Shown in pieces: positions 38,431 through 50,559 of a stretch of 64,000 nt of DNA. Below the pieces are notes generated by a model. That model searched no databases. It saw nothing but the letters and a program-made list of their open reading frames with translations, and had not been told where the DNA came from. Position numbers and translations under genes: made by a program. How positions within the stretch are numbered: position 1 is the stretch's first letter; the number at the start of each line of letters is the position of its first letter. Source of the stretch: Eopsaltria australis (Eukaryota > Chordata > Aves > Passeriformes > Petroicidae); the NCBI GenBank assembly GCA_034509425.1, contig JAVTVJ010000033.1, positions 4,151,001-4,215,000 on the forward strand, in the 5' to 3' direction.

Positions 38431-40406
38431 TAGTACTTCATTTACATTGTGAAGTCATAATGAAATGCATTATGTTTGCATCAAAACAATTACTGTGAAA
38501 TGAAGAAATATTATGTAAGGAATTTTGATAATGTTATTACAAAAATGTGTATCCTGAAAATTCTTCTAATCAGTCTGAAAATGGTCAGAAATAATTGAAA
38601 TTATTTCCAAAATAAATTATTTACATACTTACAATTTACTATTTTAAAAAATCATACCAAGCGACTTAATGCATAACTGTGAGCTGATGCAGACTGGGGA
38701 AAATTCACATCATACCAGATATTTGAGAAAACTCACTACATTTTTTTCTGTATGTAAAGTTCTGTACAATGGTCTGTCTGTAGAAGGTAATCATGTTTTA
38801 TTTATTTAAAAGCTCAGTGTAAGAAAGCAAATACTACTATTTTTTACACTGCACAAATGTTCTCAAGGTTTTTAACATTACTTTCCTTAAATAATTCAAA
38901 TATGAGATCTCAGCCCTTTACTGTTTTTGGAGATATATTATGCTGAGTCTGAAACTGAACACTGTTACACCTGAAAGCCAAAGCATAACCTTCTTAGTTT
39001 TTGACATCTTTATGAACACAAGAGTTTTCATTGGAGAGAGGAGGAAAAAAAAGTTTTCTCTGAGTAGAAAAGGCAGATTTTGTTTTATTTGTTCCTGACT
39101 CTCATGGGTAAAGCAGTGAATGGACTGGTTTATGACAGTTTCCTAAGCATATATTCCTCTAAGGATATAGATATAAAGCCTTTTTGAAGTCAAATCCCAA
39201 TGGAAAAGTATGTCAGAGGATATTAGAAACAGCTGACTATTGTTCATACTTGATTTTCAAAGTAAAACAAAATCAAAACTCAACAAAACCACACAAATGC
39301 GGTAAGTTTAAAGGTCAGACATTTTTTTCTGTTTTTTCTTTGATAATATCTAACATTATTTTATTTTTAACATGGAAGGTCAATATATTTTGACGCTTAT
39401 CCTCTTCTGATTTACCCAGATAAAGAACAAGAATAACTTCATCAAGATTGATAGTCCTAGTATTATAGAATCGGAAGCATATTATATCCCATAAAAGATA
39501 TTCGACTATATACACAGGGCACTAATAGTTAAACACACTACTATAAAAATCTGTTAGAACGCATTGTAGAAGGCAAGAAGAATAATTGTTTACTTTCACT
39601 GTCAAATTTACAGTCACAGCAGTGTGTGTTCTGCCAGCCTGCCAGTGGTAAGAATTCACTGATTTGTTCAGATCTGGCAACTCTTACTAAAACTTTGTTT
39701 TACTTTCACAAAGAGAGTATCACGAATGCAGCCTCCAGTTCTACCAGATTGCTTGTGAACAGGGAAATGAGGCACATATCTATACCTGGCTTGTGCATTC
39801 TAAAACGCATGGATAGTTTACAAAGAGAAAGAGAAAAGTGAATTAAATCCATAGGATACCAGCTACACTGTAAGGCAGTGTGTAATTTTAATGTCTGGTG
39901 TACTTTCTATTATACTTCACAGATGTTAAGTACGGAGTATTTTATCCCAGCTTCACAGGAAACTAAGGGAGAAAAGTTACAGACTTGGCAATAAAGACTA
40001 GAGTGCAGAAATTTGTTTTGTGTAATCTAATAAATCATGTTGTTCATATGTTATTTAGATGCCAGTAGATCTCAGAAGGGCATGGAGCTCAGTTGGATGT
40101 GGTTGTAACACTAGGTTTATCAGGTTTGATTTAACAACTTTGTCTCCACATTCTGTGAACTGATCTGGGGGACCTCCAAAAGCCAAGTCAATATTTGTCA
40201 GTTGTTCTCTTAGACTCTGAAGAACAGATTAAGGGAAGTGTGGAAGAAAGAGCACAAGGAGGGAAGGGAGACTAATGTCTGATCTTCATAGAAGACAGAA
40301 TTTGAACAGTGATGTTAATTCTTATGTCCATATTTTCTTGACAGGAAAGATGAGATAGGACCAGATTTATCATGATATTTCTAGGTCCTCAAAATTAATC
40401 ACAAAC
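38431..40406. other. Unique AT-rich noncoding DNA
   Basis: No gene or repeat is recognised. Confidence 0.55.
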
Positions 40407-40783
40407 AAGAAGGAAAAAGGAAAAAGGAAGAGGAAGAAAGGGAAGAGGAAGAGGAAGAGGAAGGGGAAGGGGAAGGGGAAGGGGAAGGGGAAGGGGAAGG
40501 GAAGGAGAAGAAAGGAAAGGAGAAGGAGAAGGAGAAGGAGAAGGAGAAGGAGAAGGAGAAGGAGAAGGAGAAGGAGAAGGAGAAGGAGAAGGAGAAGGAG
40601 AAGGAGAAGAGAAGAGAAGAGAAGAGAAGAGAAGAGAAGAGAAGAGAAGAGAAGAGAAGAGAAGAGAAGAGAAAAGAGAAGAGAGAGAGAGAGAGAGAGA
40701 GAAGAGAAGAGAAGAGAAGAGAAGAGAAGAGAAGAGAAGAGAAGAGAAGAGAAGAGAAGAGAAGAGAGAGAAAAAAAAGGAGA
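40407..40783 (+). repeat. Homopurine tract of 377 bp with several repeat units
   Basis: The plus strand has 377 consecutive purines without one pyrimidine. In order: AAAAAGG/GGAAGA mixture, GGGGAA units (about 40461-40500), GGAGAA units (about 15 copies, 40519-40608), GAGAA/AAGAG pentamers (40607-40675), a GA dinucleotide core (about 40680-40702), and AAGAG pentamers again up to about 40768. Minus-strand frames of 138-140 codons (Leu/Ser/Phe/Pro only) come from the repeat and are not genes. Confidence 0.97.
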
Positions 40784-41894
40784 CAATAAGAGTAGATGAG
40801 AATGTAAAACTGATCAATGCAGCCCTTATATTTCAGTTCATTATATAATCATGTCTAGGCATGTTATTTAAACTACGGAACAATTAAAGAACTTAAGAAT
40901 TCATAAAATACACCAGAAAATGGGAAAAAACCCAAAGAAGACACATTATTATTAGTAGCACAATATTTCTCTTTACTATATCGGTAATGTGCATGAATGA
41001 GTGCTATTATTAGATGAGTGAGCTCATTTGTAGTATAAGAAGAGAAAATTTTCTGATATGTTTTCTTATGGGAAAAATTAAGCAGAACTTGAATCACATT
41101 TTCACCCTGCATATGGCTGTAAGAGTACTGTGAATGAATTAGAGTACTGTAATGAATTAGATTTCTAAATAAGATTACAGCTTCTTTTACCTATTAATTG
41201 TCGGTGAAGTAGAAAAAGGACATATATACTGAGTTCCATTCATTCTCCCAGAATAGCAAAATGCAAGCTGCCATGTAAATATTTCTGCCAGCAGCTTGAT
41301 AGCAGCAAATTATGTTATTTCTCAGGGTCAGAAAAACATTTTCTGTAAAATTTGGATACTGAACACGTAATACATGGTTTTCTTTCCTCCTGCATAGTAA
41401 AATTGTTTATTTTCATCACTATTACCTATATACTAGATGAGTCTCATTCCGAACAATAAAAAAAAAAATAAAAATCTGACTATTCATTGCATTTTCTATA
41501 AAGTTTAATCCATTTTTGTTTTAAGGTCAAGCACAAGTGTTTCCAGAGGGGGAAAAAAGTTAGAAAATCAGCATGAAATGTCAAATGTAATTTTAGGAAT
41601 CAGTCTTTATGCTCAAAATTTATGTGTGATTTACATTTAATATTTTAGCCTGTAATTTCTAGTTTCTAGATACCTAATATCCTCCCTGACTTTGGAGCAT
41701 GCCATACACGTTACATCTCTGAGATCAATGGAGAAAGATAAATGAGGCTCCTTGATTGGAATTGTATAGTTCTTTTTTGTGTCAACTCTTTTGTGTCTAA
41801 AACAAGGAATGTTGTCATTCTTCTGTTAATTTTCAATCAGTGGCAAATAAATCATGGGCATGGAAACACAGAGTTAACAGATAGATATACAATA
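40784..41894. other. Unique AT-rich noncoding DNA
   Basis: No gene is recognised. A short tandem duplication (GAGTACTGT..AATGAATTA twice) lies at about 41124-41161. Confidence 0.55.
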
Positions 41895-42521
41895 GAATTA
41901 CAGAACCATATAATACTTTGCGATGTGAAGAACCTTTAAAGGTCAACTATTCCAACCTCCCTGAAATGGGCAGTGACATCTTCCACTTGATCAAGTTGCT
42001 CAGAGCCCCATCCTGTATGACCTTGGATGTTTCCAGGGATGGGTCATCCACAACTTCTCTGCACAACCTATTCCAGTTCCTCATCATACTTAAAAAAAGC
42101 TCTTCCTCATATCTAAAAAAATTGACCTACTATTAGTATAAAATAATTTCATCTTGTCCTATTGCAGTAGGTCCTGCTACAAAGTTTATCCCCATCTTTC
42201 TTTTAAGAAAGTACCTCTTTAAGTATCAAAAGGCAGCAGCGAGGTCTCCCTGGAAATTTCTTCAGGGTGAACAACCACAACTCTCTCAGCCTTTCCACCT
42301 AGAAGAAATGCTACATGCCTCCAGTCATCTTCGTGGCCTTCCTCTGGACCCACTCTAACAGTCCTTCTAACACTGAGGCTCCCAGAGCTGGATGCAGTAC
42401 TCCATGTGGGGTCTCATGAGAGTGAAGTAAAACGGCAGTTATCACTGTCAATCTGATGGCCACTCTTTTTTTGATGCAGCCCAGAACAAAGTTGGCTGTC
42501 TAGTCTGCAAGTGCATATGGC
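41895..42521 (-). mobile_element. CR1 LINE, 3' end (left of LTR)
   Basis: Starts at the CR1 terminus in minus orientation (ATTACAGAACCATA, then AACCTTTAAAGGTCAACTA) and continues through ATGGGTCATCCACAACTTC, CTCAGCCTTTCCACC, TTCGTGGCCTTCCTCTGGAC, GATGGCCACTC and TTTTTTTGATGCAGCCCAGA. It is interrupted at CAAGTGCATATGGC by an LTR and continues at 43170. The order and spacing fit one CR1 copy. Confidence 0.93.
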
Positions 42522-43169
42522 TGTGGGGGCTGTTGTGGCAGCCCCTAAGGCCACCCCTCAGAAAGGCCGTGTGTGGGACCGGCCCAAGAAGAAGTAGGGT
42601 CTCCCCTGGGGCGGAGCGAAAGATGGTTAGCCCCAAGAGAGGGTGTGATCTTTAGTGGGCTGTCTGCCCGCTCCCCATTTGTTTCCTATTTTGTCAATCA
42701 CTTGTCAATCACCCTTAGTTTCCAGAATGTTCGCTTGTATTTGGTAGATGGTTGGTTTTCCCCCTTGTCCTTCTCTCAGCCCCCTCCCCGAATTATCTTC
42801 CATTGGTCCCCTTTCCCTTGTCCCTCCCTTGTCCCTCCTTGGTGCCCTAATCCCATTGGCTGCTATGTTCACAATAAAGGTCTGATGCACGCTGGGCTCT
42901 GGGCTCTCAGCCCTCAGAGAGCACAGATCCCCTTATACTACGTTTCAGTGTCCTTACTCCGGCTGGGGAGCCCGTCACTATTGCTACAGTTTCGGCAGCC
43001 GCTGTAGCCTTTGCCTGCCTGCTGAGGAAGGCTGCAACCCATAGCTCGGGGTCCCAGGATCCTGACGAGCGTGGACCTGACACCAGGGACACTCACTCGC
43101 CGCTGCTCGGGTTGCTGACCCTTACCCTGGCGGTCAGCCCTCGCCTTGGAACACCCGAGGGACGTGGCA
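42522..43169 (+). mobile_element. Solo LTR nested in CR1, class II (ERVK)-like
   Basis: This 648 bp element starts TGTGGGGGCTG and ends GACGTGGCA. TATGGC is duplicated on both sides (42516-42521 and 43170-43175). Removing the element and one duplicate restores the CR1 reading CAAGTGCATATGGCCAGCTC. A 6 bp duplication is typical of class II (beta-like) retroviruses. Plus orientation is supported by CATTGG boxes and AATAAA at 42873-42878 followed by a GC-rich U5-like 290 bp. A classical TATA box is not evident; CAATAAAGG itself sits where one would be expected. The 144-codon frame at 42573-43007 has no viral domain and is not a gene. Confidence 0.9.
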
Positions 43170-43540
43170 TATGGCCAGCTCATGTCCAGCCTTTCATTGA
43201 CCAATACCTTCAAGTCATTCTTGGCAGAGCCACTCTCAATCCATTCATCCCTCAACCTGAATCGGTACCTGGGCCTGAATCAGGTGTAGAATCGTGCAGT
43301 TGGCGTTGTTGAATCTTGTGATGTTCCCATGAACTTGTTCCTCAAGCCTCTTGGAGTCCCTCTGGATGACATCCCTTCCTTCCAGTGTGTCAACTGCATC
43401 ACAGAACTTGGTGTAGTGTACAAACTTGCTGAGGGTGCACTTAATTGCTTTGTCTGTGTCATTGATGAAGACATTAAATAGTACTGATGTAAATATGGGC
43501 CCCCGAGGGATACCACTTGTCACCAATATCCATCAGAACA
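43170..43540 (-). mobile_element. CR1 LINE, reverse transcriptase part (right of LTR)
   Basis: Continuation of the CR1 at 41895. A 93-codon minus-strand frame (43245-43526) still reads through the late RT domain: VTSGIPRGPIF (family VTSGVPQGS), VLFNVFINDTD, CTLSKFVHYTK, and VDTLEGRDVIQRD. The catalytic FADD box has become FVHY, so both metal-binding aspartates are lost. CR1 similarity stops near 43540. The copy is dead despite the open frame. Confidence 0.93.
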
Positions 43541-43574
43541 AAGCTGGAAATTTATTTTGGACAAAATTTTCAAA

Positions 43575-43772
43575 AATCACAGAATAGCCAAAGTTGGAAG
43601 GGACCTTTGGAGGACACCTGGTCAAAGAGGGCTGCCTAAAGCTGGCTGCCCAGGATCATGTCCAGACACTGTTCAAATATCACCATGGAGGGAGAATCCA
43701 CAACCCAAACAACCTGTGCTAAGTGACAGTGAAAAAATGAAAAGTGTTTCCTGTAATATTCAGATGAGTGAA
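43575..43772 (-). mobile_element. CR1 LINE 3' fragment
   Basis: AATCACAGAATAGCC, GTTGGAAGGGACCTTTGGAG, GCTGGCTGCCCAGGATCATG, TCCAGACACTGTTCAAATAT and GGGAGAATCCACAACC mark the start of another CR1 tail in minus orientation, separate from the copy ending at 43540. Confidence 0.92.
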
Positions 43773-45254
43773 TATGTAAAGGACTCCCTGCCTCTCCTTC
43801 AGTTTTGACTGAAAGCAAGGTGAAATAATACTGATCACTTCAAATTGCTCTAGACACTTTGTTTGTACAACCAAGATCGAGTCTGGGTTCAGATCCAAAA
43901 TGTAGATATGTAAATTTTGGCATCAACATTTAAAAGTTAAAATGTGAAAGATGTTTGTAAATTCTCACTGTATTCAATAGATGTCTAGGTGTGAATTCAG
44001 TTGCTTAAGCATAGGAACTGGTGGAACATTGTATGACTCAGTGCATTTCATCAGGCCCTCGGGTGCTTAATCAAATGACTGCATGTCTGCTGTTAAGCCT
44101 GCATCACACCTTCCAGGTTTGTGTGGCTATTTCAAGCACTTATGAAGTTGAAATAGCATTTTGTATTTATGTTTAGGCAGTTGAATCCCTCTTTGTAGGT
44201 ACACTGTGTATAATAGGGCCTTAGACACTTGGCTTGCCTGTTAAACCTATATTAGGTTTAATTTGACATGACTAAAGCATAATTAATGTGCTAATGAAGG
44301 TGATATGTTAACGAGAATTAGTATGAATTAGTGCACGAACTATTCAATGCAGTCTTTGGAGGCTATTTACAAGAGAGAGGGTTGCTGAGATTGTGAATTT
44401 ATTCTAGACTCCATGGACAGAACCCCTAAACGAAAATATTCTATATGTCTAGTTCCGTAAAATGTTTATGAAATGTTAAAAAAATATTGTATCTATAAAT
44501 TGGCTGAAATATTAAAAATGTAGTTGTTCTCCCACCCAAGTTCATACATAAGTTCATGAAGCTTAATGTCAGTGCATCAAATTAAGCACCCTGTGCACTC
44601 AAGTGACTTCTCTTCACAAAATTGCACATCCAAACATTGGAGGTTGGCTTTCAGCCCCCTTTGAAATTCTGGTTGACTGAATTTCACATTCTGGGTTGTC
44701 TTGCTTTTGCTGTTTGATAAAACATATGGACATATAGTTCCACAAGATAAATTCTGGTTTACAACTGAATCCCCAAGAAATATTTTTTTAAAAGTGTCTG
44801 GGGGAGAGTAAAATGAGACAGTAGCTGGATGAGTGACGGGAGTTCACCACTTGTCTCTTTGTACTTGAGGATCTTTTATCATCTCACCACAGTAGGACTA
44901 AAAATGTTTTTGTTCTTTTCACAGGGCCTTTTATTTTTCTGTCTGCTTTTACTGCCTTTACATTACAGCACTAGATGGCTAAGGAAAAATAAAAAAAATC
45001 TAGAAACATCCCAGTAGGAAAGATCAGTGAGTACTACACTCAGTCAGTAGGGGTATTTTAAAGTACATGGTTTGTTCATGGCAGCTAACTATTCCCAAGG
45101 GTGCTACTTGACTGTGTGCATGAGTTTTACAGTCATACTGCTGGACCAGGTGTTTTTATCTATCTAAAGAATGGAGAGGAGATCAGAGTAAAATGCTGAT
45201 TATTTTGTCCGCAAATACTGAGAAATGAAAATTCAAATCACAGATTTGAACTTT
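43773..45254. other. Unique noncoding DNA
   Basis: No gene or repeat is recognised. Confidence 0.55.
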
Positions 45255-45345
45255 CAGAATTACAGAATATACTGAGTTGGAAGGGACCCACAAGGATCAT
45301 CAAGTCCAGCTCTTTAGTGAGTCCCTGTCAATCTGCTGGCCAAGT
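45255..45345 (-). mobile_element. CR1 LINE 3' fragment
   Basis: AGAATTACAGAATATACTG, GTTGGAAGGGACCCACAAGG and ATCATCAAGTCCAGCTC are a close match to a CR1 terminus in minus orientation. Only about 90 bp remain. Confidence 0.9.
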
Positions 45346-46383
45346 ATAGCAGTTAAATGATCAATGGAGTGGCATTGCCAGTTATAAAATTGAAGGCTTC
45401 CTCTTTCAGCTCCATCAAAGACACGGTCACCTATAAGCAGCTAAAAATCCCATGCAATCCATTCAATGAATCCAGATCTACATCCATCTTGATGTGTAGG
45501 GTATATGTTGTTGATGGTGCTGCCTGCATTTGATTTGCAAAGTCTAACTCTCTCAAACCATTAGTCCACTGGTAAATAAATTGATCTCTAGCACCATTAC
45601 ACCATCTTTTTGAACACTTAGTTCTTACTCCTCTCCTAGACTCCCCACAGGCTGTTTTTCTTTCAGAACCAGCATGTGCATTTAAACTAAGATGGTACCA
45701 TGTGTTGTGAGGACAACATGGGAGCATCATGTATTCCTGCCAAAGAAAATATCAGCAGCATTTTTCACTTCTGGTAGTAGGGGAAAGAATGCATCTGTTC
45801 CTCCACTTTGCAGCAGAAAGCCATAGTCAAGGGTAGCTGCACTCTTTGCTCATTGCTTGAAGGAAAAAAGACAATTTTTCATCTTTTCAGGACTTCATTA
45901 TGGTACATTCCCCAGATATTCAAAGGAAAAAAAATGGATGGAAGAAAACATGAGACAAGAGGACTTTATTTTTCACATCATTACTGACCACCAATATATT
46001 TTATTTCACCCCATGACCAACAATCTAAAAATAACCAAATTATTTAATGTGTGTTTTTCCCCTCTTTTTTAGCCTCTTGTTCTTCTTCCAGGGATTTTTT
46101 CCCTGTCTTTGCCTAAATGATTGAGACACAAGTACCAGATGTACCTGTGGGTCTTTTACAAATACCAAAAAATCATTGATTACAATTGCAATAATAGTCT
46201 TCCACTCAAAAGTAGTAAATTTTGAATATTCAGTATATTTGTTTAGTTTTACAATGTCTTGAATTGAAATTAAAAAAAAAAAAAACAAACACAAAACAAA
46301 CAGAAAATCAAAATTACATGATGTCTCTTTCACTTTGCTAAGCTTCTCTCTCAGGTGGAGGGAGAACCTTTACTGTCTTAGTA
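45346..46383. other. Noncoding DNA, unassigned
   Basis: The minus strand has a 99-codon open frame at 45431-45730 without a recognised domain. An A14 run lies at 46272-46285. No exon evidence. Confidence 0.45.
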
Positions 46384-46640
46384 ATCACAATATCACAAAA
46401 TGGCTGAGATTTGAAGAGACCTTTGAATGTAAACCTGGTCCAACCATCCTACTCAAGCAGAGCCGCCTAGAGCTGGTAGCCCAGGACCACATCCAGACAG
46501 CTTTTAAGTATCTCCAAGAATGGAGACTCCACAACCTACCTGAACAACCCACATTCAGTTGCCCTCACAGTGAAAAAGTGTTTGCTGATGATCAAATGAA
46601 GCCTTTTTAATTTCAGATTGTTCCCATTTCCTTACTTATC
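46384..46640 (-). mobile_element. CR1 LINE 3' fragment
   Basis: ATCACAATATCACAAAATGG, TGAAGAGACCTTTGAATG, CTGGTCCAACCATCC, CTCAAGCAGAGCCGCCTAGA, GCCCAGGACCACATCCAGAC and CAAGAATGGAGACTCCACAA follow CR1 minus-strand order. The plus-strand 91-codon frame over it is a shadow. Confidence 0.92.
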
Positions 46641-49600
46641 TATGTATTTTTTATCCTGTCCAAACCTAGGTATGCCTTTTCACTGCTAGTGAATGCATGT
46701 ATTATGTACCTTGTATTATTCCTTCCTGGAAGGTTATATAATGCCGTTTCGAGCTAACTCAGTCAATAACTAAAGACATTACTTGAAAGTATAGTTTTAG
46801 TGAAAATTCATTTTTTCATAACTATTTGCCTGTGGAAACTCATGGAATGTCACCTATGTTTTTGTCTTAAAATACTAAGCATTGAGAAAGTAAGCATGCC
46901 TCATGACTGTATGCATTACCTTTTCTCTGCTCCAGCAAACTCCTAGACAGATAAAATGGACTTTTTTATTCTTCTGAATTCTAGTAAAATAGACTTCACT
47001 GATATTTGACCCATCTTGTTGTTGCTACCTGTGACATGAAGGAGGATATTTCTTCTTCTACTGAAAACAGTGGGAGTTTTGCAGCTAATTTCAATAAGGC
47101 CTACACAGAAGCAGAAATTCTAGCTGGCAGCTTCTAGCATGTATATTTATTATTCACTCAAAAACAACAGAGATCAGTGAAAACATAAACTTCTATAAGG
47201 CAAGAACAGAGGAGCTTTCCTAATTAAGTTTCAACGAGAACTTCCATTATACGATATTGATGTTAACTAAATTTAAATCATTTTAAAAATGTCAATTTTG
47301 GGGAGAAGGTGTTTGTAATTACAGGTTGCCAATGTATCCTGCTATTTCTATAATAAATTAAATTCTGAAAAAAAAAGAACTGCTGACAGACAAGGTTATA
47401 GATTTATCATTCCTATGTGTCTGTTCAACTATGCACCGTTCTTATTATATATACATATATATATATATCCCTTCAATAGCATTTATTTCCTGTGCATATA
47501 TGAGATCTGTGGGTCTCTGGCATCCCTAGTGAGCATCTTTGCTCTAAAGGAACACTAATGAGCTATCTACTGAATCAGTAAATCTGATTGTTCATGCAAA
47601 ATGGATTGTTCATGCAAATTGATTACGGTAAGGAAGTTACTTCTATTTCTGCTTTATGAATGACACCAGATATAAAAGGATAACACTAAATACTCCATCC
47701 AAGAAACTAGGATACAATCTTATGGCAATTGAGATTGAGAACAATGTAAAATATATCACCTTCCTGAATATTAAGTTATCTGATATTTTTGATTATTCTA
47801 ATCTTATTTTTTAGGAAGAAATATATTAGGGTTATCTGTATCATTTGCTGTGCCTATGCAAACTGATATTAAAAAATTAATGATCAAGGTTAACCCATGC
47901 TTACATTTCTACCATTGACACTGAATTTTATAATCAAATAATCAAAATTAGTTCTCTTTTTGCAAGATTTGTAGGCAAGATCTTTTCAAATGCAACATGA
48001 TCCAAAACCAATATGCCACAACTGATGTCCAATTTATATAAGTTGTTCACATTCTGAGGGTCACAGTAAATATATATCTATTTTTCAGACAACAACTGGA
48101 GGGAATTTAAAGTGAAGTAATGCAATGATTGGCACTCTGACATAAGAGGGAAAAATAGAAGCACAAAAAGAGAATTCATGTGATAAGATGACCTTCTTCA
48201 AAATAAAGAGATACACTGTTAACTCCATGGATACCAAAGGAAACTGAGGAGACTGAACACCTTCTGAAATAAAGCTAGCCTCTCTCTATAACAGTCTACT
48301 TTTCTACATTATGTTCTAGTTAGGATAAAGCTATGATAATCAAAACATTTCAGTGGTAAGTGCTAGTCGATTAATATTTTCATAAATCAGCTGAAAAATT
48401 GCACAGAAGACCTTGAGGATTTTTTAAACTAGTATAGTCATTATTTAGAGTCATTGATATTTTTTGGACATTTGAAGTTTAGGACTCCAAAATAGTCTTC
48501 ATCCATGATATATACAGTTACTATTCTGCAAGCAAAGAAAGAAAATAGATTAAGGAAAGGAAAATGCAAATGGTACAAGTGTTCCAATCAGTTTCATTTA
48601 TAATTAGTTCATTTATAATTTATAAGAGGACTTATAAAAAACATATGAAAATTTTTAGGCATAGTCAAGCTTTCTACCTTTTACATTTTAACAATTTTAA
48701 AATTGTTTTCTACAGTTGACTGAAGGGTATTTTTGAACCAATACTCAAGAGCAGCTTTCTTCTCAAACTCTTACCTTCTTTGTGCTATGCTAATACAACT
48801 CAGAGCTGTTCTTATTCACAAAACTTATCAGTTTTGATACTGATCTGTAGCCTAGTGTTAAAAAAGTGTGCAATTATGGATGTTTTACCAGGATGGTTAG
48901 ATTTATTCTACATTAAGAGGCTTAAGAATAAGTTGTTTATTTAACATCAGTCTTTAGAAGCCCCGGTTGTTGTCACAATTAAATGACAAAAAAAATTAAA
49001 TTCTGTCTTCAGAGAAAATAGAAGGGTTCTAGTTAAGAATATCCTTAGAGAATATTTTGGAAACTTCTTGAGGTTTCTTGAAAATTGCTTTATTTTTATG
49101 GGTGGAACATCTTGCTTATTTTCATTTGGACTATAGCCAAAGTAGAGTCCTGTTGCAGCCACAGCAAGTGAAGAGCTCTAAGACTTAAACATTAGGTTGG
49201 TTTGAACCCAAGCATAAGCACACCAATAAACCATGACTTACAGGCTGAATCGTCCCATGCCAAAAAAATACTGGCTCATTGTTCAGCACAAACAACTACT
49301 ATATCACAGGAGATGTGCCATGAACTTTAAGCATAGAGTAACAGCAAAGGCCCTGACAAAATGGGCACAGGTTGAAAACAGGACCTGAAATGATGAACAG
49401 GGGCTCAAGAAGTCAAGTTTTCATCTTTCAGAAACAAATGAGAGATACAACATTTGGTTTAAAGATTGTGATTTATCACTACTGGTTTTTAAGTACTGTA
49501 CTTTCTGCTTAGAGACATAAAAGTAATTATTTAACAACATGTTTTTTTTGCCCCTCCATCTGGTTGGGATTCACACTTAGGGGCTTCAGTTATATAGCTA

Positions 49601-50559
49601 TCCTGTTTCTCGATTAAGATGTCGCATGTCTGACTGCAGGGTAGGAAGTAACTAAGTGTGTTAATCAATGAAAATAAAGTATTCATTTGACTGTGGCAGG
49701 AATCTTTTATCAGGTTTGTCTGATGGACTTGTCAAATTTACTTCTACTTTCTGTTGGTTTGCTTGTTTGTTTTTCTGAAATCCAGGTATCACACAGTGGG
49801 AAAGGTGAGGAGAAGACTGGAGAAGGGGAAGGGGAAGTTGAGGAGGGGAGAGGAGAAAAGAAACAATGTATTACAGGGGCACTGGAATGAACAGAGTCCA
49901 CCTTGTTGGTAAGTGTCAGCAAGGTAACAGTCATACCTTAATTCCCAGGAGAGACCCAACATATTAATTCTTTGACTTTTCTTGCAATAACTGTTATGGG
50001 GAAAATAGCCTTAGCCTTAATCAACACTTGGAAACCACATGCTGACTTTCACATGGTGCTTCTACAAAGCAGATCTTGCTTAATTTATTCTTACATTATC
50101 TGAGATTAGTTGCTAGAGCGATTTTAAAGGAAACCTTAAAGAGAACATTTTTTGAAAGTTGGTTAGTAACTATTTTTGAAGCTTTTTGCCTACTAATGAT
50201 AGGATTTGTAACTGAGGTGTGTTAGTTTGAATGGGATAGTGGTGTTTTTCTTCCATGTTCTTCAGTATGGTACAGCTATAAGCTTGATCTTACATGAGTT
50301 TGTTGCCACCGGAAGAGCCTCCAACTTAGTAGCTTGCCCAAATTTTCCTAGTTTAGCCCTTTACTGAACAATGTAGCAGTACAAGCTCCTTTTACCATTC
50401 TAACATATTTAGCTGTAAGTGAGCCTTTTTTTCTCTCCTGTCGCCCCTACCTGTATGCATGGGCAAGGTTTTGTTAGGCTCTTCAAAAACTTCAAAAACT
50501 CTGTATGTTAATCAAGTATCTGCAGAAAATGTCCTACTATGATGTCACTTTCACTAGCC
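46641..50559. other. Unique AT-rich noncoding DNA
   Basis: No gene or dispersed repeat is recognised. An AT dinucleotide stretch lies at 47444-47468, a tandem copy of GATTGTTCATGCAAA at 47587-47619, and a purine-rich stretch at about 49796-49863. Confidence 0.55.

Noticed and set aside
40370..40817. Minus-strand frames of 138-140 codons rich in Leu/Ser/Phe/Pro
   Set aside because: They arise because a homopurine tract has no stop codon on the pyrimidine strand; there is no domain.
42573..43007. 144-codon plus-strand frame as a gene
   Set aside because: It lies wholly inside an LTR and crosses its polyadenylation signal.
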